From Akebia trifoliata (taxonomy: Eukaryota > Streptophyta > Magnoliopsida > Ranunculales > Lardizabalaceae), in NCBI GenBank assembly GCA_017979445.1, contig CM030706.1, forward strand, positions 4,815,595-4,879,594: a stretch of DNA of 64,000 nt, read 5' to 3'. How positions within the stretch are numbered: position 1 is the first letter of the stretch; the number at the start of each line of letters is the position of its first letter. Positions 11,307 through 23,085 of the stretch are shown piece by piece. The position numbers and the translations under genes were made by a program. The notes beneath the pieces are model-generated. The model saw only the letters and a list, made by a program, of their open reading frames with translations. It did no database searches and was not told the DNA's origin.

Positions 11307-12187
11307 TAATACACACACACCAAAAAAAATAATAATAATAAATAATCATTTTCAATGTGTTTTATGGCCTAGTTAATACATTATTGGCCGAAAGAGTCTT
11401 TGATCAAGTTACTTTTGGCTCATAGAGCCTCTGACTCTATATTAATCAAGGTCAGTATTTACGTCGAGCTTCTGAATCTATCATAATCATGCTTATTAAG
11501 ATTCATATAAGGAAAATCAGTTTCTTTTTCGGATTAAAATCCGTCAGGTTTTGAACTTAGCTTTAATCGATTATGGCCCAATCGAGGCCCTTTTGACTTG
11601 ACCTACTTGTTTATCTTCTTCTATACCGTACGAATGGGCATATGATTTGTCATTTCTTTCCACAATCAATCAATGTGCAACTATTATCTCATTGATGACA
11701 CATTCGACAATAATCTCTTAGATTTTCATCGGCAAAACAGATTCTCCTTATTTGTTAAGTGCAAATCCTTACTCGATTTTATGTATCTAGATTGAGATAC
11801 CCCTTTGATTGTTAGTCTTTTGTGAGAGACCAATGAAAATAATTAAAATGGCCGAAATACCCTCCTCCCTAATCTCTTGCGAAAAGAAAAACAAATATTG
11901 ATCCCCCTCCCCAACCCACTAAAAAAAACATTGTCAATCTTTAAAAGCCAACATTTTGGCCTACATAGCCAATTTTCGAATAAAACACCCCAGGGGAACT
12001 AAGTTCAAATTCCGCCGATTAAATAATTTAATTTACATACCAAGAATAAAAAATGAAAAATAAAAATCCAATCTTGGCACCCTAAAGCATTAAACATGGG
12101 AAATAAAAGACCTAATTACATTTTCATTTGTTAAAAAATTAAAAACCCTCTACGAGATGACCATCAAACTCTCAAACAAAAAGATAA

Positions 12188-12783
12188 GGAAAATTACTGA
12201 AAGTTCCCGATGGAGGGTTTTCTTTCTTAATAGTCCTGGAATTCTGGGTTGTAGCTTGATGGTAAACCTTTTTTTTTCTTCTTGATGGTCCTCATCATTG
12301 TTGACCTCGACAATTTTTAAAATTGTCGAACTCGACGTTGTAAGACCCACTTTTTTTCAACTAAAATACATGAAAGGATCGATTAAAAACTTGATATAAC
12401 TTGTCTAAATGACTTCAAACCAAAAGAATCATTTTTGATTGATTTTCATCCAGAAACGATGTAAAAAAATTGAAAAAACCCTTATTTTCTACATACGTCT
12501 TCAAAATGCTTGAAAATTGTTTCTTCCTTCTCAAATCTTCAACATCAGAATGAAGTCTCCTTAACTTGATTGGGATCCTTAAAATCTAATTTTTTGAATT
12601 AAAATGGTGACTTCGAACAGTTAAGGTATATTCGACATTTCAATCGTGAGAAATGTGAGGAGTGAGGTTCAGCGACTGATTAGGAAGAAAAGTTTTACTA
12701 AACGGACAATTAAGAGAAGCCCTAAAAGTTAGGGACTATTTAGAAAAAATTTCCTTCACCAGGGACCTTGAAGTAATTGTCCC
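12188..12783. mobile_element. MITE, family H copy 1
   Basis: Its ends resemble those of the element at 26425-27134: 'ggaaaattact' followed by a 'ctttcttaatagtcc' block, against the complementary 'ggactatttagaaaaaattt' and 'aagtaattgtccc'. Its interior matches the 26.4-27.1 kb element in reverse orientation (for example 'gattgattttcatc' against 'gatgaaaatcaatc'). No coding capacity is seen. Confidence 0.6.
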
Positions 12784-13101
12784 AAAAAAATAGTCATTAA
12801 AGCAAACCAACTACATTTGACATGTACTCATATTATAAAAAATAAAAATTGTCAACCCAATATCCTATCTTGCAAAAGATGACACCTAAGCCATAATCGT
12901 GAGTATCTTAAAATAATCAAACTATCAACAACTAATTTTAATTTTCCTTAGTATTTTCTTTAAGACATGGTTGGAGTTTACTTGAAATACTACATGGTAA
13001 CATTGAATCTCAACCTCTCTCTTTCATTGTTCTTCCATTTGAGATAGAATTTTGGAGGGAAAACAAGGATTTTTGCATGATTTAAAAGAAAAAGAAAACA
13101 A

Positions 13102-13272
13102 GAGTTGTGATAACATGACGCCCCCTTCTAACACACGCCTCCTATACCCCCATCACAGAATCGTAGATCATTTGCATTGGGATATACAAGAAAAAGATAT
13201 ATCATTATGCGTATCCCAAGGCAAATGATCTACAGTTATGTGATGAGGGCGTTTGAAAATCATTACACAAAA
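13102..13272. mobile_element. Foldback MITE, family E-like
   Basis: The mirrored core segments are 'cgtagatcatttgcattggg' and 'cccaaggcaaatgatctac'. The outer arms are 'tgacgccccc' and 'gagggcgtttgaaaatcatt'. The boundaries are approximate. Confidence 0.5.
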
Positions 13273-13311
13273 AACAATTGTTAGCACATTGAAAAAGAAG
13301 AATAATGAATG

Positions 13312-13468
13312 CACATGATAAATCATACGCAATCTATACGCGGCTAATGTGGTAAGAGCACAGAATCGCAGATCTTTTCCTTGTATATCCCGAAGAAAAA
13401 GATCTATGATTTTGTGCCCTTGTCATATCAACCGCATATAGACCACGTATGATTTTTCACATGCTTTC
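13312..13468. mobile_element. Foldback MITE, family E-like
   Basis: The arms 'aatcatacgcaatctatacg' and the complementary 'catatagaccacgtatgatt' enclose the mirrored core 'gcagatcttttccttg' and 'gaaaaagatctatga'. The boundaries are approximate. Confidence 0.5.
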
Positions 13469-14008
13469 ATCATGACTTGAAAAAGAATCAAGGTCAAAGG
13501 CATATGTCATCAATTTCACTTTCTTGGGTATCTCTAGTTTATACAAATGTCCTCAAAAATCATTTCTTTTGGGGTATCAGCATCATGCATTCATGCCTTA
13601 TTTTCAAGTTTAAGGGCCCATTTTCTATCTTGAATCCAAGATGGGACGTCAAACCTTGAGTGTCCTACCCCTCTTTGTCTATTGGAAGACTTTTTGGATT
13701 AGTGACAGAGTTTAGAGTGAGTGTATCCACCCATCCATGCTTGTGAGTTGTAACTACTCATTTTAGAAAAGGGCCTTGTTAACGTTAAGAGCACAGTTCA
13801 ATAAATACACTTTGGAAATGGTACTATGTATCGAAAATGCCCTTTATTATTTTATTTTTTATTTATTAAAATACTCTCATATGCTTATTCCCAATGTGTA
13901 TTATTGCACTTTAACAAAACCCTTTTAGAAAATATAAAAATGTAAAATAAAGATTGTACTTGTCATTGCCCAAACATATCATTTACATATCGGTTTGGTT
14001 CAGTCGAC

Positions 14009-14167
14009 TCAAGAAATGACACAAAATCTTGATTAGGTAAACACAAAATCTAACTATTGAAATCATCCTTGAAATAAGTGTCATCAGAATATGTTTTATT
14101 GAGATATGCATAAAATCTTAACGGTTAGATTTTGCGTTTACACTGTTAAGATCTTGTATCATTTCTT
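14009..14167. mobile_element. Foldback MITE upstream of AKR copy 1
   Basis: The left arm 'aagaaatgacacaaaatctt' and 'aaacacaaaatctaac' are complementary to 'gttagattttgcgttt' and 'aagatcttgtatcatttctt' at the right. The unit lies about 0.5 kb upstream of the AKR start codon, so its hairpin could matter for promoter chromatin. Confidence 0.5.
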
Positions 14168-14466
14168 GGGTTAGCGGAACCGACCCTTGTATATTTTCTC
14201 CTAACTACTGCTAGTTGTTTTCTTGTGGAATAGATATGACTCTCTCTACACCCAACGTTATCAACATTGTTATACATGTGAGGTGTATATTCAGACCTCG
14301 AGAACAAATTGACGAGAGACACAATTCCCAATTAAGCATGTATGATAGGCCGTGTTATCTTACTGACACGTGGTCAACATATGAAAAAGGTTGCGCATGA
14401 TTCTTAAGAGTTGGTATGTGTCAAAATTTCTATGAGTTAAAATGAGTAAACCAGCATACGTTATGA

Positions 14467-14493
14467 CCAATAGAAATGGAATCCTATAAATAT
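14467..14493 (+). promoter_or_regulatory. CCAAT and TATA elements of AKR copy 1
   Basis: CCAAT (14467-14471) is followed by TATAAATAT (14485-14493), about 200 bp upstream of the ATG at 14692. The spacing would give a leader of roughly 170 nt. It is a plausible core promoter and has not been verified. Confidence 0.4.
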
Positions 14494-14691
14494 GCAGTAA
14501 ACGAAGGTAAACTAATGTAATTTCAAATAAAATTACCTCTACAATCTACAAAAATTGATACTCACTTGATCTTTGGAGTACATTCACATGGTTTCCAGAG
14601 TTAAAAGAAGAAGCAAATACCATCAACAAATTTACTGTTGATTTATACATTTATATATACTAACAAAGGCTTGTTGTTGCTATTGATAGAG

Positions 14692-15461
14692 ATGGCTACT
14701 GTTCCTGAGGTGTGTCTCAGTTCAGGATGTCGAATGCCTCTTGTCGGCATGGGCGTGGCAGTCTACCCTTGGATAGGATCGGAGAAAATAAAGGAGGCAT
14801 TGATTGGTGCTATCAAGGTTGGGTATAGGCACTTCGACACATCTTCTGTGTATATGACTGAGCAGTCTCTTGGTGAAGCTATAGCGGAAGCACTTCAACT
14901 TGGCCTCATTAAATCTCGGGATGAACTCTTTATCACCTCCAAGCTTTGGTGCAATGATGGACATCATGATTGTGTCATCCCCGCCCTTCAAAAGACTCTT
15001 CGGTAACATTCACACCCCCCCCCCCCCCTCTCTTCGATAAAATAACCTTCTCACACGCACATGCAAATATATATATATATATATGGGAAATGTTCAGCAC
15101 CCTAAGTTTTACCACACACTTTAACAAACGTTTTTTGTCCTACATGGATTATAAGTTTTGGAATGGGCTGATTTTTGGTGAGGATGATCTCTATGATTAG
15201 AAGATCATCCTCCCCAAAAATCAGCCCATTCCGAAATGTTTAGCCCCATGTTTACAAGTTGAAAAATTATGGACCGTCCATTTTTTGTAAATCATTTTTT
15301 ATGGGGTTAGAAGTTTTGGAATGAGCTGATTTTTGGTGAGGATGATCTCCTCACCATAGAGATCATCCTCACAAAAAATCAGCTCATTCCGAAACTTCTA
15401 ACTCATGTAAGACAAAACGCGTTTGTTAAAGTGTGTGGTAAAACTAAGGGTGGCGAACGGG

Positions 15462-15510
<49 letters not shown>

Positions 15511-16679
15511 AAATGTTCAGCAACAAACATTTTGACAAACATTTTGGCAAAACATTTTTCAAAATATGGGTTAGAGGTTTTGGAATGGGCTGATTTTTGG
15601 TGAGGATGATCTCTACGGTGAGGAGATCATCATCACCAAAAATCAGCCCATTCCAAAACCTCTTACCCATCAAAAATGGCTTACAAAAAATGGACGGTCC
15701 ACGATTTCCCAACTTGTAAACATGGGGTTAGAAGTTTTGGAATGGGCTGATTTTTGATGAGGATGATCTCCTCACCATAGAGATCATGCTCATCAAAAAT
15801 CAGCCCATTCCAAAACCTCTAACCCATGTTTTGAAAAATGTTTTGCCAAAATGTTTGCCAAAATGTTTGTTGCTGAAAGGGACCCATATATATATAGGGT
15901 CCCGTTCGCCACCCTTAGTTTTACCACACACTTTAACAAACGCGTTTTGTCTTACATGAGTTAGAAGTTTCGGAATGAGCTGATTTTTTGTGAGGATGAT
16001 CTCTATGGTGAGGAGATCATCCTCACCAAAAATCAGCTCATTCCAAAACTTCTAACCCCATCAAAATTGATTTACAAAAAATGGACGGTCCACGATTTTT
16101 CAACGTGTAAACATGGGGCTAAACATTTCGGAATGGACTGATTTTTGGGGAGGATGATCTTCTAATCATAGAGATCATTCTCACCAAAAATCAGCTCATT
16201 CCAAAACTTCTAACCCATGTAGGACAAAAAACGTTTGTTAAAGTGTGTGGTAAAACTTAGGGTGCTGAACATTTCCCATATATATATATATATATATATA
16301 TGGGTCCCGTTCGGCACCCTTAGTTTTACCACACACTTTAACAAACGTGTTTTGTCTTACATGAGTTAGAAGTTTTGGAATGGGCTGATTTTTGGTGAGG
16401 ATGATCTCTATGGTGAGGAGATCATCCTCACCAAAAATCAGCTCATTCCAAAACTTCTAACCCCATCAAAAATGGTTTACAAAAAATGGACGGTCCACGA
16501 TTTTTCAACGTGTAAACATGGGGCTAAACATTTCGGAATGGGCTGATTTTTGGGGAGGATGATCTTCTAATCATAGAGATCATCCTCACCAAAAATCAGC
16601 CCATTCCAAAACTTCTAACCCATGTAGGACAAAAAACGTTTGTTAAAGTGTGTGGTAAAACTTAGGGTGCTGAACATTT

Positions 16680-16745
<66 letters not shown>

Positions 16746-19700
16746 TTGCGTTATTACGACCCCCTTTGCGACCCCCTTTGCGACACACCTTTTTGTCTTA
16801 TATGGGCAAAAATGTTTGGAATGGGCTGATTTTTTGTGAGGATGATCTCTATGGTGAGGGGATCATCCTGGCAAAAAATCAGCCCATTCCAAAACTTCTA
16901 GACCGTCCGATTTTTGTTGAAAAATTATAGACCGTCCAATTTTTGTAAATCAATTTTGATGGGGTTAGAAGTTTTGGAATGGGATGATTTTTTGCCAGGA
17001 TGATCCCCTCACCATAGAGATCATCCTCACAAAAAATCAGCTCATTCCAAACATTTTTGCCCATATAAGACAAAAAGGTGTGTCGCAAAGGGGGTCGCAA
17101 AGGGGGTCGTAATAACGTGACCCATATATATATATATATATGTAGATGCAAGAATTCGCTCTACACTTTTCCTCTCTCCTAGTTCGGGCGGACCTACAAA
17201 TTAGCCCACTCCGACGATCAAGTTAGACAAGTTGATCAATGCTTATTTAGTTTCAAAGAGAAGAAAAATTCGAACCTCCTTTACCCATAGCCCTCTTCCT
17301 TTTATAAATATTGAACTTGATCGTTTTCTGTGCCATCCTTTGAAATGACCCAGGGTAGTTAGTTTACTAAGGGCAATTAGCTCACTCCCTGACATGTCAG
17401 CTACAGGAGTTGTTGCAACTGCCCTGCCATTTCTAAGATAATCAGAGCTGATCTGACATGATGTGAGTTGTTAGAGCTATCAATCAATGGCACATCTGTC
17501 AGATCTGTCTTGCCGAACTACTTAATTATTCGGTGGCTCAGGTCCGAGATGGGTATCCATGCATCCGAAGAGTTTAATAAGCTGGGCCTACATAACAATC
17601 CATCTGAGCTACGAGTCCATATTTTTGAGCTTTGTTCGAGCCACGTGTCCATGTTTGAGAATTTCCCCCACAATATATATATATATATAGGGTAGCGTTC
17701 AATGGCAAACTTTTTGGCAAAACATTTTTCAAAACATGAGTTAGAAGTTTTGGAATGGGCTGATTTTTGGTGAGGATGGTCTCTACGGTGAGGAGATTAT
17801 CATCACCAAAAATCAGCCCATTCCAAAACTTCTATCCCCATCAAAAATAATTTTCAAAAAATAGACGATCCACGATTTTTCAACTTGTAAACATGGGTTA
17901 GAAGTTTTGGAATGGGCTGATTTTTGGTGAGGATGATCTCCTCACCGTAGAGATCATCCTCACCTAATCAAGGGACATATGTAAAAACAATGTAACATTA
18001 ATAAAATTTCAAAATATGGGTTAGAAGTTTCGGATTTAGCTGAACCATATATATATATATATATGGGGAACGCTAACGTCCAAGATCTCATGGGACGTTT
18101 GCATTCTTCACCACATTTTTTCCAATAATATTCCTACTAATTTTGTCTTTTAGTGAAAAATATAATGATATATTAGTCATTTTACATAATAAATGTGTCT
18201 TTTACATAATTAATGTTGAGGACATTTATTTTTTAAATTTAATATTTTGTTTGTAATAAATATTTTGGCTATTAATGCAAATAAGCATTTATTATATAAA
18301 AGACCAACACACCCCTATCTTTTTCACTAAAAGACAAAATGGGTAGGGATATTATTGAAAAATAATGTAATAGACAATGTTAACGTCCCAATAAAGTCTT
18401 GGATATATATATATATTGATCAAGATCAATACAAAATATTGAATATTTTGAAAATATTTTGGTTGAGACAGTATCAATTTTTTTTCTTGATATTTCCTGG
18501 AGATGAGATTTTAAACCTACCTAGATCAATATGTAACAATGATAGGATACCATAATCTAAAATGTAAAATTTAGTTCAATGAAATCATCTTATTTACCAG
18601 GACAACTAGGATTGCCAATGGGCCAGGTTTTGGCCCAACCTCGCTTGTAATGAACCAGGTTCGGTAATTTCCCCTATATTTTTATTACGAATAGTGATTA
18701 ATGCACGCGGTTGGGTACGTGGCTGACATGTCAAGGGTGCAGAACCATATATCTTTTCTGTGTATATCCCGAAGAAAAGAGCTATGGTTCACGTCAACCG
18801 TGTGTATTCGTTATGACTCTTTTTTTTATAGTACTCTTCATAACATAATAAGGAACCCATTTAAATAAAAAGATAACCATTAAAAACATATAAATAATAG
18901 CCTTGAAAAGTATTTAGATAATTAAAATTTCCCCTCTAATTTTGTGTAGAGCTCTTCAATTGGAGTACCTTGATCTCTATCTTATACACTGGCCAGTGAG
19001 CTCAAAACGAGGAAAGTTTACGATACCAATTCCCAAGGAGGACCTCATTCAAATGAATGTCGAGTCTGTATGGGCCACCATGGAAGAGTGCCAAAGACTT
19101 GGCCTTACAAAATCAATCGGCGTTTCCAACTTTTCTTGCAAAAAGATCGAAATTTTACTCACCACAGCGAAGATCCCCCCTGCAGTAGTTCAAGTAAGCT
19201 TGTTTCCAACTAAGTATCTAAATTTATTTTTTTGGACTTTTTTTTACCAAAACGGTAGATAAAGATGGTTAAATTTTGTTGGGTTTTACAACCCAAAAAC
19301 CACGGATCTAGAGTTTTCAGCATTCAATATATGGAAAATCGAAATGAATAGGTTATGAACTAAATATAAATTAATGATTCCAATAAGCTTCGATTTATCT
19401 TGATCAATCTTCAATGCTGCAAAACAATAGTTAATAGAAAAATATGGTGCACTACTCCAATCTCAACGTATGAAAGAGAGGGAACAGCCTCCACTATATA
19501 ATAGTTCTCCTAAGTCTTGGCTCATCGTAGAAATTGTAGGAAAATATGAAGAAAATATCACTCTAGAGTCCAAAAGTTGGTCATGCAAGAGAGGGGACAG
19601 CCTCCACAATGGACCGAGATTTGTTAACGAAAAACAGTGCTAAATTGATGGACCAATGATGTGGCATCGTATGTATTAAAATTGAAGCAAAATCCAAGCA

Positions 19701-21140
19701 TGAAAATCATTGAGAAATTTTCTTTAATATACGAAAACATGTAAATGACCTTATTTTAGTCCAAAAATGGAAGAGATGATCAAAGATACTTTTGGGAGTG
19801 ATTAACAATTGAAATATTTGTTGAGTGTTGAGTGTTGTGTGATCCACCTCCACTCCCAAGTGTCATGTGCTCACGTATCGTGCCCCAATTCGACCGGTGA
19901 CCACCTTATATTCATAGTTGCTCATTCCCCATCAAATCGGTTTTTTGAGGTTAATGGTTTGTCAACATGATATCTGAGCACTAGGTTCGTATAGGTCACG
20001 GGTTCTCCTCAAAGGAATTTTCCTCTCTTATGGGTGAAGGAGAGTGTTGACTGTTGTATTATCTGCAAACAATATGGATCAAGAGAAATTTGACCACTAG
20101 GACTCTCAAAAGAGTGAAAATTAGCTCAAAAACATTCTACTATGGTGTCAAGAGAGTAAAGATAAATAAAAAATGAGGAGAAAATCCTAGGATTTTGTGA
20201 TCGGGAGTGTACGCATTTTGATAATTATAATCAAAATCTTGGTCATTTTTTGTTGTCCTATAACATGGGTATAAAAGAAAATTAAATATTAGTTAATATA
20301 CAAATTGTATCTTTTTGGGAAAAAAAAATACCAAAAAGCCATTTTGGAAAAAAAAAAAATACTGATTGACATATGGTAATTTACCCATCTTTTTCTACCA
20401 ATTTGGTAAATTTGTTTTTAATTTTTTTTATATTGTGATTTGGGTTAGTAATGATGGTTCATTATTTGAAAGGTGGAGATGAACCCACTTTGGCAACAAA
20501 ATAAGCTAAGTGAGTTTTGTAAGAATAAAGGTATCATAATTGTTGCTTACTCCCCTTTGGGAGGCAAAGGAACTGCTTGGGGCAGCAACAGAGTTATGGA
20601 ATGTGAGGTGCTTCAAGAGATTGGCAAGGCTAAAGGAAAGACTCATGCTCAGGTTCTAATATTTATTCTCCAACTACTTTTGTAATCCAACTTTTTTTAA
20701 AAAAGAAAAAGTTTGGTAAAAAAATTTAATTCCAAAAACAGTAAATGCACTGTTTTGGGAATTAAAATCAATAGTGTGCTGAATCGGAAATTTCATAATT
20801 TTTCATGCATGTTTGGTAAATCAGCCATCTTTTATCTATACTCATACAAGCATCATCGCTAGTGTTCCTTGCTATTTGAACAATATCAAATGCTCGTCAA
20901 TTGGAACTTATGCAGATTTGTCTACGATGGTTATACGAGCAAGGGGTGTGTATGTTGGTGAAGAGCTTCAACGAGGAACGGATGAAAGAAAATCTAGAGA
21001 TATTCAATTGTGAATTAAGCGAAGAAGATTTGAAAAAGATTAGTGAGATCCCGCAATCTAGAGGAAGTACTGGTGACTCTTTCGTCTCAGATAACGGACC
21101 CTTCAAATCTGAAGAGGAACTTTGGGATGGAGAGATTTGA
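14692..21140 (+). CDS. Aldo-keto reductase, AKR4 type, copy 1
   Basis: A NADPH-dependent carbonyl reductase of the plant AKR4 group. This group includes codeinone reductase, methylecgonone reductase and 6'-deoxychalcone synthase. The substrate cannot be assigned. Four exons (14692-15002, 18950-19193, 20473-20652, 20916-21140) give 319 aa, normal for the family, with all phases joining. The start is ATG-GCT, 54 codons before the catalytic Tyr. The tetrad is complete: Asp49 (YRHFDT), Tyr54 (VYMTE), Lys84 (ITSKLW) and His117 (YLIHWP). Further family marks are [37 protein letters not shown] and the cofactor-binding [11 protein letters not shown], ending ELWDGEI. The 3.9-kb first intron is filled by six family F MITEs. 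An AATAAA lies 45 bp after the stop. Two further copies follow in tandem. The Met after the catalytic Tyr is unusual, since most relatives carry Gly or a small residue there. Confidence 0.92.
15085..15465. mobile_element. Foldback MITE, family F copy 2
   Basis: It is flanked by (TA)n on both sides. The left end is gggaaatgttcagcacccta and the right end is 'gggtggcgaacgggaccc'. Two internal hairpins are built on 'gggctgatttttggtgagga' and its complement, joined by a segment around 'ggaccgtccattttttgtaa'. It lies in intron 1 of AKR copy 1. Confidence 0.85.
15508..15885. mobile_element. Foldback MITE, family F copy 3
   Basis: Same core as copy 2, but the arms are of the 'caacaaacattttgacaaac' type ending 'gtttgttgctgaaagggaccc'. 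It is flanked by long (TA)n at the left and a short TA run at the right. Confidence 0.85.
15897..16277. mobile_element. Foldback MITE, family F copy 4
   Basis: The left end is gggtcccgttcgccaccctt and the right end is 'ggtgctgaacatttccc'. It is near-identical to copy 2 in the opposite orientation, and to copy 5. It is separated from copy 3 by only 11 bp of TA repeat. Confidence 0.85.
16302..16682. mobile_element. Foldback MITE, family F copy 5
   Basis: The left end is gggtcccgttcggcaccctt and the right end is 'gtgctgaacatttccc'. It is very similar to copy 4, which suggests a recent tandem duplication or repeated insertion in the same microsatellite. A TA run of almost 60 bp follows. Confidence 0.85.
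16743..17123. mobile_element. Foldback MITE, family F copy 6 (different terminal arms)
   Basis: The core hairpins are those of family F, but the terminal arms are new: gagttgcgttattacgaccc at the left and the complement ending 'gtaataacgtgaccc' at the right. They carry a short repeat 'cccctttgcga' twice. It is flanked by (TA)n on both sides. Confidence 0.85.
17690..18046. mobile_element. Foldback MITE, family F copy 7 (chimeric)
   Basis: The left arm is of the 'gggtagcgttcaatggcaaa' type, with the usual core. The right part changes to the end type seen at 27145-27533 ('gggacatatgtaaaaacaat', 'taatgttacattg'-like text). TA runs flank both sides. It looks like a recombinant of two subfamilies, or one copy interrupted by another. 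Confidence 0.65.
18689..18819. mobile_element. Foldback MITE, family E, in AKR copy 1 intron 1
   Basis: The arms are gaatagtgattaatgcacgc at the left and the complement of 'cgtgtgtattcgttatgactc' at the right. The matching place in AKR copy 2 intron 1 (near 25890) lacks it, so it inserted after the gene duplication. The flanking T-rich text makes the target duplication uncertain. Confidence 0.6.
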
Positions 21141-21185
21141 TTATAGATAGTAACTAAGACAATCATTTTCACTTGTGCAACTCGA

Positions 21186-21191
21186 AATAAA
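21186..21191 (+). terminator. Poly(A) signal candidate, AKR copy 1
   Basis: AATAAA lies 45 bp downstream of the stop codon. The same position is AATAAG in the pseudogene copy. Confidence 0.35.
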
Positions 21192-21439
21192 TTTGTGTGG
21201 TATCTTAATAGTCCATTTAGTAAACTTTTCTTTTCTTAATAGTCCATGAACCCCATGTCATGTTGTAATATTTTTGAATTACCTAAAAACTACCCTTTTC
21301 TCATCTTACGTAGTTACGTTTTCCAATGGCGATTGCGATTATTTCTGACAATTTTTTACCATGAATGATATACTCTTAATTTTGAATATTTAAATGTAAT
21401 TTTTTTTATTTATTTTAATGATTTATTAAAAAAATTGAA

Positions 21440-22135
21440 GGACGAAGTTGAGATTCTAAATTTTTTTTATGATTACATCGTAACTTTTAATTCACAATTA
21501 TGATGTATGCATTTTGGGTATTTCGAGGAGATTTACTTAATATCAAAGTCAAAAAATTAAAAAAATGAAAAAATCCGGATCACATTTGCAATGTCGATTC
21601 TACTACTTATTATTGTCTAGTTCAATATATTTATTATTGCACTCACCACGTAATGTCGAGTTCACCACTTATTATTGTCTAATTCAACATTTTAATTGTC
21701 AAGTTCACCATTTTTTATTGTCAAGTTTGATAGTAATTAAACATGACTTAAGTCATCTTAAAAGCATCTAGTTCATCAATAACTATCGTTGAACTCAAAA
21801 TATTAATATTACCAAACTCGATGATATAGATTATATTATTGATGAACTCGACACTTTTTAGTCATGTTTAATTATTGTCGAGTTCGACAATATTTTCACA
21901 CAAAAATTGTTGATCTCGACAATAAAAATATTGAACTAGACAATAAAAAGTGGTAAACTCGACACTGTAAATATGATTAAGATTTTTTTCTTTTTTTCCG
22001 ACTTTGATATTGAGTGAATCTCCTCGAAATACCTAAAATGTATATATCATAGTTGTGAAATAGACACTTGAATCAAAACTTACAACAAAATCATCAAAAA
22101 AAATAATAAAATTAGAATCCCAATTCCGTTATTCA
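21440..22135. mobile_element. Large foldback element with internal gtcgagttc repeats
   Basis: Arms of about 110 bp are present: 'cacaattatgatgtatgcat' and 'ggtatttcgaggagatttac' at 21490-21540 are complementary to 'gaatctcctcgaaatacct' and 'atgtatatatcatagttgtg' at 22015-22060. Between them lie many copies of the 10-bp word 'gtcgagttca' or its complement, spaced 25-35 bp apart in both orientations. No coding frame is seen. Confidence 0.65.
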
Positions 22136-22151
22136 TTTTTTTTAACAAATT

Positions 22152-22650
22152 GTTGGAATAAATTAAAAAAGACATTAAAATGTTCAAAATTAAGAATTTA
22201 TCATTTTTCTTTCATCATTCATGTGGAGGGCTAAAATCGTCTTCTATCCGGATCGTCCATTCGCACCATCAATGCGCATCTCGGGGTAGACACGTGGCAT
22301 CATATAAAGAGAATTCTATCTTATTAGGGAATATTCCAAGTTTAAAAGGATTATTTTCCTTGTTATGTAATTGTTAATTTGGATAAGGGGCAATGTGGTA
22401 AATTATAATTAATTAGGGTTAAGACTCTAATTAGGATTTCTCTATTTAAAAACCTGGAGTTTATTGTAAAGAAGGAAAAGGACAGATGGAGAGGGGGAGA
22501 AGAGGCTATGTGTAAATCTGAGATCTATAGTGAAACGGCTTCCCGAACCCGTGGAGTAGGCACGTTTGCCGAACCACGTAAAAAATCTTTTGTGGTCTTT
22601 CTCTTTTTTGTTATTTTTTCTATTATTTCTATGATCTATTGATAAATGAT
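22152..22650. mobile_element. Probable LTR-retrotransposon LTR fragment
   Basis: It begins tgttggaataaatt. Near its end it has 'gtaggcacgtttgccgaacc' followed by 'acgtaaaaaatctttt' and T-rich text. This pattern recalls the R-U5 part of Ty1-copia LTRs. No internal retroelement genes are next to it and no target duplication was identified, so it may be a solo LTR. Confidence 0.35.
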
Positions 22651-23085
22651 CTTGCCAAAAATTAAATCTGGAGGTCAAGCACAAAAATGACCTCCACAAT
22701 TTACAATAAAAAATCATGGGAAATGATCATTATCGTAAAATCTAATTATGTGGTTTAGGTATTTCAAAAATAGTACAACGAGAGATGAGGTTTAGGGACT
22801 ATTAAGAAAAAGAAAATTTTACTAAATGGACTATTAAGATACTATCCAAAACTTAGGGATTATTTAGAAAGAAGTTCCTCCACCAAGGTCATTTAAGTAA
22901 TTTTCTCTCTAATAAATGACTCCAACAACAAAATTATTTGCTTGTGGTCTCATATTGACCTCCACATCTGCCATGTACATTGCCTGCAAGATGTAAAAGG
23001 ACATAAAGGATGGGAAAACCTGGTGATACAACCAAGCATTTCATGTGAACCACCCAAACATACTTTTCAAGTACATATATATATA

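Larger units (their letters stand above)
8690..14460. other. Gene-free MITE-rich spacer
   Basis: No convincing exon is seen between the SAG101 pair and AKR copy 1. Most recognisable content is foldback elements, listed separately (9408-10209, 10276-10595, 10951-11306, 12188-12783, 13102-13468, 14009-14167). The stretches 8700-9400, 11310-12180 and 12790-13100 show only AT-rich text and short homopolymers. The short frames here look like noise. Confidence 0.6.
21199..22911. mobile_element. Composite of family H MITE remnant with nested insertions
   Basis: The left text 'atcttaatagtccatttagt' is complementary to 'actaaatggactattaagat' near 22835. The right end ('aagttcctccaccaaggtca', 'taagtaattttctc') matches the family H terminus at 26425-27134. 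The left terminus is truncated. The interior is interrupted by the inverted-repeat element at 21440-22135 and the LTR-like piece at 22152-22650. Confidence 0.5.

Noticed and set aside
11140..11376. Open frame of 78 aa
   Set aside because: It consists mostly of a family G MITE and an AT-rich tail, with no sign of splicing or conservation.
15398..17151. Several open frames in the 15-17 kb cluster
   Set aside because: They lie wholly in TA repeats and family F hairpins, and similar frames appear on both strands because the elements are palindromic.
19955..19995. Retrotransposon primer-binding site ('atgatatctgagca', like the iMet type)
   Set aside because: It is degenerate, with no LTR boundary upstream and no retroelement coding sequence downstream. 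It lies in an AKR intron.
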